DNA of 64,000 nt from contig NZ_CP064653.1 in assembly GCF_015711015.1 (NCBI RefSeq), positions 1,798,001 to 1,862,000 of the forward strand, given 5' to 3'. Shown here piece after piece: positions 45,188 through 56,756 of this stretch; the first letter of the stretch is position 1; each line of letters opens with the position of its first letter. The stretch is from Methylomonas sp. LL1. Its GTDB lineage: Bacteria; Pseudomonadota; Gammaproteobacteria; Methylococcales; Methylomonadaceae. The notes beneath the pieces are model-generated. The model did not search any database and was not told where the DNA came from. It saw nothing but the letters and a program-made list of their open reading frames with translations. A program made the position numbers and the translations under genes.

Positions 45188-47527
45188 TCAAAAAGGATTC
45201 AAGTGATTAAGCCAGGAACCGGCGGCATCCGTTGCCGAGCCGCACTCCGAATATTCGCTGGGACCCGAACCATCGGCAAAGGGAAACAACCGGGCACCGC
45301 CGCAGCCTTCGCCGGTTAACCAACCCGTGGCCGCATCTATCCATTTCATTTCCACATTATCCGGCGGCACCAGCGTGACCGGCTGATGGCTGATTTGACG
45401 CATCAGCTCGGACCAGATTTGCAACGCGCCGCTACCCCCGGTCAAACCCGTGGGCTTATTGTCGTCACGCCCCACCCAAACCACCGACAGATAATCGCCA
45501 CTAAAGCCGGCAAACCAGCTATCGCGTAACTCGTTGGTGGTGCCGGTTTTGCCGACCAGATTCATCTCGCCGGGCAGGTAATTGTAGGCCGAGCGGCCGG
45601 TACCGACGCGCATCACCTCTTGCAAGATGGTATTGGTGATAAAAGTGGCCGCAGGGTCAACCGCCTGACGCACGGTAAACGGATAACTCTGCAGAGCCTT
45701 GCCATCCGCCGCGTTGACAGCCCGGATCGAACGCAACGGAGTGGCGAAACCGTCACCGGCCAGGGTTTGGTAAATTTGGGTCACTTCCAGCGGCGATAAG
45801 GGCGAAGCGCCCAACAGCAAGGATGGATACAAGTCCACCGGCCTACTGACGCCCATGTTTTTCAGGTTATTGGCGATCCGGCTCAAACCCACGTCCATGC
45901 CTATCCTGACCGTGGCCATGTTGTAGGAATTGGTCAAGGCCGTATGCAACGGGACGACGCCATGTTCGCGATTATCATAGTTGTCCGGCGACCAGGTTTT
46001 GCCTCTTTCGGCCGGAATTTCCAACCGGCTATCGCTGACCGGGGTGGTAATCGTGTAACGATCCGGATATTCCAAGGCCGTCAGATAGACCACGGGCTTG
46101 ATCAATGACCCTATCGGCCTCACCGCATCCAATGCACGGTTAAAGCCGATGTCGCTGGCCTCGCGCGCGCCGGCCAAGGCGACGATTTCACCGCTATCGC
46201 GTCGGGTAACGATGGCCGCGCTTTGCAGATCATTGCTCTTGGGACTTTTTTCCAGTTGTTTCAATTTCGCGGCAATCGACTGCTCCAGCGCTTCCTGCAC
46301 CCGTGTATCCAGCGTCGTGACAATGCGCAAACCTTCGGAGGTCAGATCTTCCTCCTTGTATTCCTGCTTCAACTGACGCTTGACCAAGTCGATAAAACCG
46401 GGATAGCGGTTGGCGGAACGATGCGTCACCGAGGCTACGGCCAACGGCTGTTTCTTGGCTTCGCTCGCCTGTTGGGCATCGATATAACCTTGCTCCAACA
46501 TCGAATCCAATACCAGATTGCGCCGTTCCATCGCCCGTTCCTGATTGCGGCGCGGGTCGTAATAAGACGGGCCGCGTACTAATGCTACCAGTGTCGATAC
46601 CTGCGATAAATTCAAGGTTTTCAGCGACTGACCAAAATAAAACTCGCTGGCCAGGCCGAAACCATGCACGGCATTGCCGCCGTCCTGGCCCAGAAAAATC
46701 TCGTTCAGATAGGCCTCGAGAATTTCATCCTTGCTATAGCGATATTCCAAAATCAAGGACATCAAGGCCTCGTTGACTTTGCGCGTCAGGCTGCGCTCGG
46801 AAGTCAGGAAAAAGTTTTTTACCAGCTGCTGGGTGATGGTACTCCCGCCCTGAACCATGCCGCCGGCCTTCACATTGGCCCACATCGCCCTCAGAATGCC
46901 TTTGGGCGAGACGCCGAAATGGTGGTAAAAATCTCGATCTTCGGTGGAAAATAAGCCTTGCAGCAAGGTTTGAGGCGCTTCGTCCAGTTTGATCAGAATC
47001 CGGTCTTCCTTGCGAGTCGGATAGAAACTGCCGATCTGAATGGGATCCATCCGCACAATCGCCAGCTCCGCACCGTTACCAACATCGGTAATACTGGCAA
47101 CGGCGCCACCGACGAAGCGGATATTGATCTTGCGGCTTTCCTGCAACTTATCGCCAAAATTAAAGGCACGGGTTCTGACGCTGGCTTGGCCGCCCTTAAT
47201 CAAGTACGAGCCCTCGCCCGCCAATTGGTTATCCTGCCGGTAATGTAATTGCAGCAGCAAATCCTCAAAACTTTTGCTGCTATATTCCAGACCGGCATAA
47301 AGCTCTACCGGACTGGCATACACGCGCGCCGGGATAGACCAGCGTTTGCCCTCGAACTGTTCGCGAACGGTATAATCTAGGTAGCCGACATAGGAAGACA
47401 ACAGGAATCCGGCCAGCAACAGCAGCGGAATCAGCGCTTTTATCAGCCACGAAGAATTTGACTTCGTTTTTCTGCGTCGGACGGAGGATGAACTGGATCG
47501 AGTTCGGGGTCTGGGTCGTCTTGCCAT
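45188..47527 (-). CDS. mrcB: Penicillin-binding protein 1B
   Basis: A 779-residue bifunctional peptidoglycan synthase. A basic cytoplasmic tail is followed by one membrane segment (~28-50) and a UB2H-like domain (~65-150). The glycosyltransferase has catalytic Glu196 in STEDRDFYHHFG and QGGSTITQQLVKNFFL. The transpeptidase has Ser474 and Lys477 in PIGSLIKP, SxN at 534-536 and KTG at 660-662. These define the PBP1B class. The gene runs directly into lolA. It probably needs an LpoB-like activator, not seen here. Confidence 0.96.
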   Translation of the reverse strand: MARRPRPRTRSSSSSVRRRKTKSNSSWLIKALIPLLLLAGFLLSSYVGYLDYTVREQFEGKRWSIPARVYASPVELYAGLEYSSKSFEDLLLQLHYRQDNQLAGEGSYLIKGGQASVRTRAFNFGDKLQESRKINIRFVGGAVASITDVGNGAELAIVRMDPIQIGSFYPTRKEDRILIKLDEAPQTLLQGLFSTEDRDFYHHFGVSPKGILRAMWANVKAGGMVQGGSTITQQLVKNFFLTSERSLTRKVNEALMSLILEYRYSKDEILEAYLNEIFLGQDGGNAVHGFGLASEFYFGQSLKTLNLSQVSTLVALVRGPSYYDPRRNQERAMERRNLVLDSMLEQGYIDAQQASEAKKQPLAVASVTHRSANRYPGFIDLVKRQLKQEYKEEDLTSEGLRIVTTLDTRVQEALEQSIAAKLKQLEKSPKSNDLQSAAIVTRRDSGEIVALAGAREASDIGFNRALDAVRPIGSLIKPVVYLTALEYPDRYTITTPVSDSRLEIPAERGKTWSPDNYDNREHGVVPLHTALTNSYNMATVRIGMDVGLSRIANNLKNMGVSRPVDLYPSLLLGASPLSPLEVTQIYQTLAGDGFATPLRSIRAVNAADGKALQSYPFTVRQAVDPAATFITNTILQEVMRVGTGRSAYNYLPGEMNLVGKTGTTNELRDSWFAGFSGDYLSVVWVGRDDNKPTGLTGGSGALQIWSELMRQISHQPVTLVPPDNVEMKWIDAATGWLTGEGCGGARLFPFADGSGPSEYSECGSATDAAGSWLNHLNPF

Positions 47528-47772
47528 TCAAGTAAGATGAGTTTGCTATATGAGGCCGCGGGTAAAGATACAAAACCACGGGGTCTAGCCGTGGCCGATT
47601 ATCTTGATTTCGGCGCTTCAACCGCGAAGAACGGAGTCGTGCGCGTCGTGCCGAAATAATTTATCTGGGTTTATTAAGGCTGCCATTATCCATCAATTCA
47701 TAATTTATCGCGATGCATGATGCGATTGAATCGAAAAGACCATGCCAAATGCATAGCAAAACCGGGACCGGT

Positions 47773-47802
47773 TTGACACGGCTGGTTTTTTCATACTATA
47801 CA
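47773..47802 (+). promoter_or_regulatory. Strong sigma-70-type promoter before the PilZ gene
   Basis: A perfect TTGACA (47773-47778) and TATACA (47797-47802) are separated by 18 bases. Transcription would start near 47810, only about ten bases before the first in-frame ATG at 47819, which bears on the start choice for the PilZ gene. Confidence 0.65.
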
Positions 47803-47818
47803 ATGCTAAGTTATTAGC

Positions 47819-48190
47819 ATGCCGCCATTTCCAGGTTTAAGGATGGCGTTCTACAATCGTAAAATCAAGGCATTCATAGCTTATGGTTGCCGTCTTAATT
47901 TAATCTTAACTCTAGTGAATGATGTGAACGAAAGTGATCAACGCCGGCACCCGCGACTCAAGCATCGCGCCAAGATACGGGTCGTGCTGCCCATCCCATC
48001 CGGACTATTTTTTGCCGACATGCGGGATTTTTCGGAAAGCGGGCTTTTTTTGATCTATAAAAACGACGACATGCCGAAAGTAGGAGATGTTCTGGAGGTA
48101 CAAACCACGGAATTCGAAGACGCCCCGATCAGGTCCACTAAAGTGGTACGGATCGAACCAGGCGTCGGTTTTGGAGTCGAGTTTATCTAA
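47819..48190 (+). CDS. PilZ-domain c-di-GMP-binding protein
   Basis: A small PilZ protein of up to 123 residues. The c-di-GMP motif is present: RRHPR (RxxxR form) followed by DFSESGLFL (D/NxSxxG form), plus the closing VGFGVEFI strand. The protein is little more than the bare domain. The start is uncertain: the first ATG at 47819 sits almost on the predicted transcription start, and the residues before NESDQRRHPR are not typical. GTG codons at 47915 or 47924 are realistic alternatives. It could read c-di-GMP made by enzymes such as the GGDEF-EAL protein at 17050. Confidence 0.8.
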   Translation: MPPFPGLRMAFYNRKIKAFIAYGCRLNLILTLVNDVNESDQRRHPRLKHRAKIRVVLPIPSGLFFADMRDFSESGLFLIYKNDDMPKVGDVLEVQTTEFEDAPIRSTKVVRIEPGVGFGVEFI

Positions 48191-48191
48191 C

Positions 48192-48704
48192 TCACGCCCT
48201 GACATCCAACTGGAAACCGCTTCGATTGGCTTCCTGCTGCCCGCGCAACAATTCGATGCCGGCCTTATTGGCCATTGCCGCCGCCTTGCTGGCCACGCTG
48301 AAATCCTGAGCGGAAGGTTGTGCGGGCGCCATCGCCGCTCTGCGAATGGTTTCCGCTTTACGCATTGTGGCTTCAGGATCGCCGGGAACAGCCGAGATAT
48401 CGATACCGACTTCTCCGCCGGTAGCGTAGCGTTGTCCATCAGGGCCGGTAACAAATTGAAAATTCGCGCCACTAACGGCAATACCGCCGGCCGCGCTCAG
48501 ATGCGCCTGTTCGTGGCTACGCACTTCGCGGTCGCGATCTTTTAAGGCTTGGATTTCCCGCTGTTGCTGCTGAGCATCGGTCTTGTCGGTTTGATTTTGG
48601 CCGGACGCATTGGTCGTTGGCGAAATCTCGGACACAGCTTTGGCCTGATCCTGATAGCGCAGGATAAAGGCTGAGTGACTAAGTGAAGAACTGGTTATCT
48701 GCAT
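48192..48704 (-). CDS. Putative metalloprotease, SprA-related family
   Basis: A 170-residue protein. It has the family core [21 protein letters not shown] with the zinc-type HExxH (His64, Glu65, His68), then [19 protein letters not shown]. This belongs to the SprA-related putative metalloproteases; no substrate is known. A low-complexity Gln/Ser/Thr linker precedes the core. No signal peptide is obvious. It is divergent from uvrB and convergent with the PilZ gene, ending one base from it. Confidence 0.82.
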   Translation of the reverse strand: MQITSSSLSHSAFILRYQDQAKAVSEISPTTNASGQNQTDKTDAQQQQREIQALKDRDREVRSHEQAHLSAAGGIAVSGANFQFVTGPDGQRYATGGEVGIDISAVPGDPEATMRKAETIRRAAMAPAQPSAQDFSVASKAAAMANKAGIELLRGQQEANRSGFQLDVRA

Positions 48705-48803
48705 GGCGGGCCCGGTTCTATGTTGCAAAAACCTGTTTGCGAATATAACGCTATTTCAGACATTTGTACAAATTGTTTGTTCATTTTCCGGAGAGATAAA
48801 ACC

Positions 48804-50900
<2,097 letters not shown>

Positions 50901-50935
50901 TCCACCGCATACACTCATTACAGGAGATATAGATC

Positions 50936-51154
50936 ATGTCTACAGCCTGGGCCGGCGGCGCCGATGCCATCGCCGAACGCATGGAAAAAATGACCGAATT
51001 GTTCGTGGCTGAAACCCGCAAGGCGATCTATACGGGCAAGTCGGCGACGCATTGCGAGGAATGCGGAGAACCGATACCCGAAGCGCGAAGAAAGGCAATC
51101 GCCTGTCAATATTGCTTGCCTTGCCAAACCCAACTGGAACAAGGAAAAAAATAA
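50936..51154 (+). CDS. DksA/TraR-family C4 zinc-finger protein
   Basis: A 72-residue protein with CEECGEPIPEARR followed by CQYCLPCQ, the C4 zinc finger of DksA/TraR proteins. The long coiled coil of DksA is absent, as in YbiI/TraR-type members. These bind in the RNA polymerase secondary channel or are of unknown role. AGGAGAT precedes the start. It follows uvrB by 35 bases on the same strand and may be co-transcribed. Confidence 0.88.
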   Translation: MSTAWAGGADAIAERMEKMTELFVAETRKAIYTGKSATHCEECGEPIPEARRKAIACQYCLPCQTQLEQGKK

Positions 51155-51384
51155 ATCCGGCCGCAGTAACAACTGTTACTCCTTGTTAGCGCGAGCTCCA
51201 ATCCCTCTTATCGGTCACGCGGCATATACCGCGCTATTCCACTTAAACCATTGGGATATGACATAGTTTTTTCATGCCACTTGCGCGCAAACACAATAAA
51301 TAACTGATTAAAGTCTGCTTTTTATTTACGGCCCAATGTTTGCTTGGTCACACGACTTTACCTTGTGATTCAGGAGTTTTGGCC

Positions 51385-51903
51385 TTGTCATCTGCCTCCA
51401 TCGATCGCCTGCAAGTATCGCGGCTGTTTCTTACTCATCGAGATGAGATCGTTAATTTCCTGATGCTGAAAGTTCGCTGCCCGGACGCGGCACAGGATTT
51501 GAGCCAGGAAACCTATCTGCGCCTGCTGCGCAAGGACACGCTGCAACACACCGACAACTTGACTGGTTATTTATTCCGCACCGCAGAACGTCTGGCAATC
51601 GATTTCCTCCGTTATGACCAACGCGTTACCAGTAAACACGATGAACTGAACGAAGAATTGGTTTGCCCGAATATCCAGCCGGAAGCCTTGCTGATATTGC
51701 GCCAACAATGCGAGTTATTGCTGGATGCCATCGCTTCCTTGCCGGCCCAATGCCGCCATGTTCTGCTGTTAAGAAAAATCGACGAAATGAGTTATGCGGC
51801 CATTGCGATGAAATTGGGGATTTCCGAAAAAACCGTGCAACGCCATCTGGTCAAGGCGATGCTGCATTGTCACCGTCGCTTGGCTGCGCCGGTCCCCGCA
51901 TGA
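51385..51903 (+). CDS. ECF RNA polymerase sigma factor, FecI-like
   Basis: A 172-residue extracytoplasmic-function sigma factor. Region 2 is seen in DAAQDLSQETYLRLLRK and LTGYLFRTAERLAIDFLR, and region 4 in LPAQCRHVLLLRKIDEMSY and KLGISEKTVQRHLVKAM. The start is probably the TTG at 51385, which has AGGAG eight bases upstream; no ATG fits. Its stop overlaps the FecR-like start (ATGA), and a TonB receptor with an N-terminal signalling domain lies beyond an IS insertion. This is the standard FecI/FecR/FecA surface-signalling layout, usually for iron chelates. Confidence 0.9.
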   Translation: MSSASIDRLQVSRLFLTHRDEIVNFLMLKVRCPDAAQDLSQETYLRLLRKDTLQHTDNLTGYLFRTAERLAIDFLRYDQRVTSKHDELNEELVCPNIQPEALLILRQQCELLLDAIASLPAQCRHVLLLRKIDEMSYAAIAMKLGISEKTVQRHLVKAMLHCHRRLAAPVPA

Positions 51904-52847
51904 GTTTCAGTCAGCGCGCGCTTGAACAAGCCATAACCTGGTTCGTCGCGCTACAAGACGAAGCCTGCGAACAAACCACCCGCGAACGTTTTCAACAATG
52001 GTTGTCCCAACATGAATCGCATGTCGCCGCTTATGCGCGGGCCGAACACTTATGGGGAAACCTGGATCAACTCGTTACCGATGATATTCCGGGCTTAAAA
52101 GCCGCCCGAGCCGCGCAACCCCGCCAATGGCGCTCGACTATCAGTGCCGGCGCGGGATTACTGTGTATCGCCATTGCGCCAGGTTGGTGGCTGGATTACC
52201 GAGTGGAAGCGATCGAACTGGCCACCGGTATTGGCGAGCGGCGCAACCTAACATTGGCCGACGGCTCCCAAATCCAGCTCAATGCCGCGACGCGCTTGAG
52301 CGCAAAGGTTTCCTGGTGCCGCCGCCAAGTGGTTTTACAGCAAGGAGAAGCGATGTTCGACGTCGCCCATCGGACCTTTCCAAGCTTTACTGTCCAAGTC
52401 GGCAACATGCGGATTCTAGACATAGGCACCCGCTTCGATGTGCATATGCGGTCCGACGATAGCCAAGTTTCGGTATTGGAGGGCGAAGTGGAGCTGAAAC
52501 GGGACGGCGCCTGGCTGGGCGATAGCCTGAAGGCCGGTTTCAGCCGCCGCTTCGATAAAAGCGGCCGGTTACAAGCCGTTCAAGTTGCCAATGCCGATCA
52601 AGCCGGCGCCTGGCTCAACGGCCGCTTGCTGTTCGACCGCGCTCCGCTGTCGGAAGTAGCCAATGAACTGGAGCGCCAGCATGATCTGAGTTTCGTATTT
52701 GCCGATTCATCCCTGGCAAATGAAACCCTCAGCGGCAGTTTCGATGCCGCCGACTTGAAACCCTTCCTCAACGCCGTGGAAAAAATTCTGCCGATTCGTG
52801 TGCAACACCAGCATAAAAAAGTCATTTTGTCCCGCCGGCGGCCTTAG
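51900..52847 (+). CDS. FecR-like anti-sigma / sigma regulator
   Basis: A 315-residue inner-membrane regulator. An N-terminal cytoplasmic domain (WFVALQDEACEQTTRERFQQW, DUF4880) is followed by a membrane segment (~80-97) and a periplasmic FecR domain with GERRNLTLADGSQIQLNAAT, GEAMFDV and ILDIGTRFDVH. The C-terminal PLSEVANELERQHDLSFVFA resembles an STN-like/DUF4974 end that meets the receptor. It overlaps the sigma gene by four bases. The last codons and stop run into a repeated sequence shared with 25543, so the repeat supplies the TAG stop. Confidence 0.9.
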   Translation: MSFSQRALEQAITWFVALQDEACEQTTRERFQQWLSQHESHVAAYARAEHLWGNLDQLVTDDIPGLKAARAAQPRQWRSTISAGAGLLCIAIAPGWWLDYRVEAIELATGIGERRNLTLADGSQIQLNAATRLSAKVSWCRRQVVLQQGEAMFDVAHRTFPSFTVQVGNMRILDIGTRFDVHMRSDDSQVSVLEGEVELKRDGAWLGDSLKAGFSRRFDKSGRLQAVQVANADQAGAWLNGRLLFDRAPLSEVANELERQHDLSFVFADSSLANETLSGSFDAADLKPFLNAVEKILPIRVQHQHKKVILSRRRP

Positions 52848-52993
52848 GCGATTTATGGCAATAAATGTAGCACCCAATCCAAGCAATTTGCCGTTGACTG
52901 AGCGAAGTCGAAATCAACCGTTCGCTTCAGCTACTTCGGCACAAGTCCGCTCAGCGAACGACACATATTTGACATTGGCAATAGGTACAAACT
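52846..52993. repeat. ~110-bp interspersed repeat, copy B, split by the IS3 element
   Basis: It begins TAGGCGATTTATGGCAATAAATG at the fecR-like stop and ends GGCAATAGGTACAAACT, matching copy A at 25543. About 55 extra bases with GAGCGAA/TTCGCTC palindromes are present in the centre. The sequence continues after the IS3 element at 54241 with TTCTCAAAAGTCAC, as in copy A. Confidence 0.65.
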
Positions 52994-53054
52994 GATGTGG
53001 CTACACTAAACCGGACACACTTTTTAAAATAATCTAAAAAAGCGTGAATCCAAA

Positions 53055-53351
53055 ATGAGCCAAGAAAAACCCAATACCTATACAGCCGAATTCAGAGCCT
53101 CAGCCGTCAAGTTGGCGAATGAATCCGATAAACCGATCAGCCAGGTAGCCCAGGATCTTGGCATTAACGTCAATACCTTGCATACCTGGATAGGAAAATA
53201 CAGTCGCCCCAAAGACAGCAATAAAGCGGTCCGTACCGATGAACATCTGTACGATGAACTCAAGCGCCTTAAGAAGGAAGTGGCCCGATTGACCGAGGAG
53301 CGCGATTTACTAAAAAAGGCAGCGGCGTACTTCGCCAAGGAACAAAGATGA
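53055..53351 (+). CDS. IS3-family transposase OrfA
   Basis: A 98-residue helix-turn-helix protein. [18 protein letters not shown] and [20 protein letters not shown] form the DNA-binding helices, and the C-terminal [19 protein letters not shown] forms a leucine-zipper-like coiled coil. Its last codons overlap orfB by four bases (ATGA). A slippery sequence near its end allows an OrfAB fusion transposase. Confidence 0.93.
   Translation: MSQEKPNTYTAEFRASAVKLANESDKPISQVAQDLGINVNTLHTWIGKYSRPKDSNKAVRTDEHLYDELKRLKKEVARLTEERDLLKKAAAYFAKEQR
53312..53318 (+). other. Programmed -1 frameshift site A AAA AAG
   Basis: The heptamer lies in the orfA frame as A AAA AAG. The -1 frame from here is open through to orfB, so slippage yields the OrfAB transposase. 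This is the usual IS3-family control. Confidence 0.8.
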
Positions 53352-54211
53352 AGTACGCCTGGATCAAGCAGCATGCAGAGGACTTTGCGGTAGATACCCT
53401 GTGCCGGTTCATGAGGGTATCCCGAAGCGCCTACTACGACTGGCTGAAGCAAGGCCCCTCTGCGGGCGAACAAGACGATGCCGCCCTATCCGAGATGATC
53501 CAAAGCACCTTTGGCAAAAGCCGGGCAACCTACGGTACGCGCCGTCTCAAAGCCGCCTTATCCGCTCAGAACCGAACCGTCAGCCGCCGCCGTATCGGTC
53601 GTTTGATGCGAGAAGCGGGGTTGGCCTGTAAAACCAAGCGCAAATTCAAAGCCACGACGAATTCGAAGCATCATCAACCGGTTGCGTCCAATCACCTGGA
53701 TCGGCAATTTGCCGTGGAAAAGCCCAATCAAGTCTATGCCGGCGACACCACCTATATCCATACGCAGGAGGGCTGGCTGTATCTGGCCGTGGTGATTGAT
53801 CTCTATTCCCGGCAAGTCGTGGGCTGGTCTATGGCCGAACATATGCGGACCAAACTGGTGAACGATGCGCTACTGATGGCGGTTTGGAAGCGCAAGCCCG
53901 AGAAAGGCTTGCTATGGCATACCGATCGCGGCAGCCAATATGCATCGGACAGCCATCGAGCCTTATTAACGCAACACGGCATCCGGCAAAGCATGAGTCG
54001 TAAGGGAAACTGCTGGGATAATGCCGTCTCGGAAAGTTTCTTTCATACCCTGAAAACCGAGTTGATACATCACCAGACCTATCGAACCCGATCCGAGGCC
54101 AGGCAGGCCGTATTCGAATATATCGAAGTGTTTTATAACCGCGAGCGACTTCATTCCGCCAATGGCTACCTGTCGCCCGTTGACTACGAATTGCAGCTTA
54201 AAGCTGCTTAG
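53348..54211 (+). CDS. IS3-family transposase OrfB (DDE integrase core)
   Basis: A 287-residue catalytic part. An HTH_21-like segment ([29 protein letters not shown] region) precedes the integrase core. The DDE residues are in [31 protein letters not shown] and [15 protein letters not shown]. It is full length and unbroken, so the element could be mobile. It is expressed either alone or as OrfAB by frameshifting. Confidence 0.95.
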   Translation: MKYAWIKQHAEDFAVDTLCRFMRVSRSAYYDWLKQGPSAGEQDDAALSEMIQSTFGKSRATYGTRRLKAALSAQNRTVSRRRIGRLMREAGLACKTKRKFKATTNSKHHQPVASNHLDRQFAVEKPNQVYAGDTTYIHTQEGWLYLAVVIDLYSRQVVGWSMAEHMRTKLVNDALLMAVWKRKPEKGLLWHTDRGSQYASDSHRALLTQHGIRQSMSRKGNCWDNAVSESFFHTLKTELIHHQTYRTRSEARQAVFEYIEVFYNRERLHSANGYLSPVDYELQLKAA

Positions 54212-54404
54212 CTGTGTGTCCGGAAAAGTGTTGACACATCAAACTTTCTCAAAAGTCACTTTAACAAACCTGGCATGACAGGCATTCCAGGCCGCTGTAT
54301 CAGCCAATACCAAAAATAATTGTCCAGTTTCCCTAGCCGTCTTCGTTATTAAAGACATGGCAAGGACAAAGCCTCGCCAATACCAGGAAACCATGGAGAT
54401 GATT

Positions 54405-56756
54405 ATGAATGCTATCGTCAAGACTAGCCGTCGCGACACCAAGACCCGCCGCCTGGCGCTTTGCGCATTGCTATTGGGGGCATCGCTGGAATTGTCCGCG
54501 GCGGATACCGCTAAATTCGATTTCGATTTACCGGCCCAGCCATTGGCAAACACGCTGGACAGCCTTGGCAAAAGCGCCGGCACTAAATTGATTTACGCCG
54601 ATTCGGTTGTCAACGGCCTGCGGGCCGACAGCTTGCGGGGACGCTATACGGTGGCCGAGGCGTTGCAACATCTGCTACGCAAAAGCGGCCTGCAATACGA
54701 AGCCGTCGGTGACGGCATGATAGCCATCAAATCAGCTCCGCCCAAACCACAATCCAGCGGCGACAATTCGATTTTCGAGTTGGGCGAGGTTACGGTCAGC
54801 GATCAGCCCGAGGGCGGCAAGCTCACCAGCCGCGACATTGCCACTTCAGTGGATGTGATGTATGCCGACAAAATTGCCGATCAAAACGTATTAACCGCCT
54901 ATGACTTGTTCCACCGCATGCCCGGCGTGCAAATCACTCAGTTCGGCCAAGGCACGACGACGGGTAAGCTATCCTTCCGCGCCTTCAACGGCGAAGGTCG
55001 GGTCAACGCGGTAAAACTGTTGATCGACGGCATCCCCAGCAACACCAACGACGGCAACATGCCGTTCATCGATGCCTTGTTTCCGTTGGATATCGAGTCC
55101 ATCGAAGTCGTGCGCGGCACTAACGACCCCCGTTACGGCTTGCACAACATCGCCGGTAACGCCAATATCAACACCACGGCCGGCGGCAATTATGTCAAGG
55201 GCCGGCTCAGCTACGGCAGTTTCAACAGCCACGACATACAAACCGGCCTCGGTTACGAAAAAGACGGCTTCAGCCAGAACTATCAAATTTCCTACCGGGC
55301 CAGCGACGGCTACCGCGACCACTCGGATTCGGATAAGGATAGCTTTTCCGGCAAATGGTTCTATACGGCGGAAGACAATAAATACAAGGTGGGCCTAATT
55401 GCCCGCTGGAGCGACGGCAACGCCGAGGAACCGGGCTATTTGACCTATCAGGAACAATTGGCCGATCCCGAACAATCGATGCCGCGCAACGCCACCGATT
55501 ACAGTAAACGCTCAATAGGCCAAGTCAGCGCCCATCTGGATGTCAATCTGACCGACGAATTGTTTTGGTCCAACAAAGCTTACGGCAATGTGTTCGACGA
55601 TCAGCGCCTGGTCAAATTCGAACCGGTCTTCGCCCAAGTCAAACGCGATCGCGACGAAGTCCAATATGGCGCGATCACCTCGCTGACCTACCACCCTACC
55701 ATTGACTGGTTGGAAGACTTCTCGATCGAATCGGGATTTGACTTCCAGCAACAAGAAAACAAATACCGCCAATATAGAACCGACAATGGAATACCGCGCA
55801 CCCCCGCCAACAGCGCAAACATCAGGAATGACGAGCAATGGAACCTCCTGGTTTATGGCGGCTACGTCCAAGCCGTGATCAAACCCACCAAATGGCTGAA
55901 AATCACCCCTGGCTATCGGGCCGACCAAGTGGACGGCAACCTAACCAACTACCGGCCCGGCAGCATCGGAGAATACCCGGTCAACGATTACGGCACCATT
56001 TCGCAACCGAAAATCGGCGCGGTGATTACCCCGCTGGAAGGATACAGCCTCTATGGCAACTGGGGCCGAACCTTTCAGATTGGCGTCGGCAGCGCCACCT
56101 TCAAAAACCCGCAAGCCGCCAACATAGCTCCGTCTATCAACGAAGGCTGGGAAGTCGGCTTAAAAGTCAATCCCGTGGACTGGGCCGAGGGCCGGGTGGC
56201 TTATTGGGTGCAAGATGCCACTAACGAAATGAGCCGTAATCTGGCCAGCAGCGCCTCGACGGCCATTGGTTCCACCAAGCGGCAAGGCGTCGATATCGAA
56301 GCCAAAATTACGCCGATCGAACCGGTCACTATCTGGGCCGCCTATTCCTTGCAAGAGGCCGTCGTAAAACAAGCCCCTCCCTATGTTCAATATTCCAGCG
56401 AATACGTAGCGGGCAATCAAGTCGTCAACACGCCCAATTATCTGTTTTCCGCCGGTATCGATTATCAAATCACCACCGCTCTGCGTTCGTCGTTGTGGAC
56501 CAGCGGGCAAGGCAATTATTTTGTCGACCAATCCAATACTCGCGGTAAACACGGCGAATACGCCTTGCTAAACCTGGACTTGGGCTATCAGGTTAGCAAG
56601 GAAGTCGAATTGCAGTTCCAGGCTAAAAACCTGGCCGATACTCAACGTGATTATCTGTGGTTCGACGAAACCTACGGCACCGCCGCCCAGTTGTTGTATT
56701 CCCCCGCGGAAGGCCGCGCCTTTTACGGTGCGGTCAACGTCAAATTCAACTTATGA
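54405..56756 (+). CDS. TonB-dependent siderophore-type receptor with STN signalling domain
   Basis: A 783-residue outer-membrane receptor. A signal peptide (LALCALLLGASLELSAAD) precedes an STN domain (~35-105; FDLPAQPLANTLDSLGKSAG, YTVAEALQHLLRKSGLQYE). The plug follows (NVLTAYDLFHRMPGVQI, VKLLIDGIPSN, IESIEVVRGTNDPRYGLHN), then a 22-strand-type barrel ending in GAVNVKFNL with a terminal aromatic-Asn-Leu pattern. The STN domain is the part that talks to FecR-type proteins, consistent with the sigma/FecR pair upstream. GGAG before the ATG at 54405 sets the start. The ligand is unknown. The IS3 insertion now separates it from its regulators. Confidence 0.93.
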   Translation: MNAIVKTSRRDTKTRRLALCALLLGASLELSAADTAKFDFDLPAQPLANTLDSLGKSAGTKLIYADSVVNGLRADSLRGRYTVAEALQHLLRKSGLQYEAVGDGMIAIKSAPPKPQSSGDNSIFELGEVTVSDQPEGGKLTSRDIATSVDVMYADKIADQNVLTAYDLFHRMPGVQITQFGQGTTTGKLSFRAFNGEGRVNAVKLLIDGIPSNTNDGNMPFIDALFPLDIESIEVVRGTNDPRYGLHNIAGNANINTTAGGNYVKGRLSYGSFNSHDIQTGLGYEKDGFSQNYQISYRASDGYRDHSDSDKDSFSGKWFYTAEDNKYKVGLIARWSDGNAEEPGYLTYQEQLADPEQSMPRNATDYSKRSIGQVSAHLDVNLTDELFWSNKAYGNVFDDQRLVKFEPVFAQVKRDRDEVQYGAITSLTYHPTIDWLEDFSIESGFDFQQQENKYRQYRTDNGIPRTPANSANIRNDEQWNLLVYGGYVQAVIKPTKWLKITPGYRADQVDGNLTNYRPGSIGEYPVNDYGTISQPKIGAVITPLEGYSLYGNWGRTFQIGVGSATFKNPQAANIAPSINEGWEVGLKVNPVDWAEGRVAYWVQDATNEMSRNLASSASTAIGSTKRQGVDIEAKITPIEPVTIWAAYSLQEAVVKQAPPYVQYSSEYVAGNQVVNTPNYLFSAGIDYQITTALRSSLWTSGQGNYFVDQSNTRGKHGEYALLNLDLGYQVSKEVELQFQAKNLADTQRDYLWFDETYGTAAQLLYSPAEGRAFYGAVNVKFNL

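Larger units (their letters stand above)
52994..54240 (+). mobile_element. IS3-family insertion sequence
   Basis: A 1247-bp element with orfA and orfB. The ends are imperfect inverted repeats, GATGTGGCTACACT and GATGTGTCAACACT reading inward, followed on both sides by CCGGACACAC. The 5-bp target duplication AAACT is exact (52989-52993 and 54241-54245). Joining the flanks without the element recreates GTACAAACTTTCTC of repeat copy A, confirming the boundaries. It sits between the fecR-like gene and the TonB receptor gene in the same orientation. Confidence 0.93.

Noticed and set aside
51240-51384. Fur box upstream of the ECF sigma gene
   Set aside because: The AT-rich stretch does not contain a convincing GATAAT-type 19-bp palindrome.
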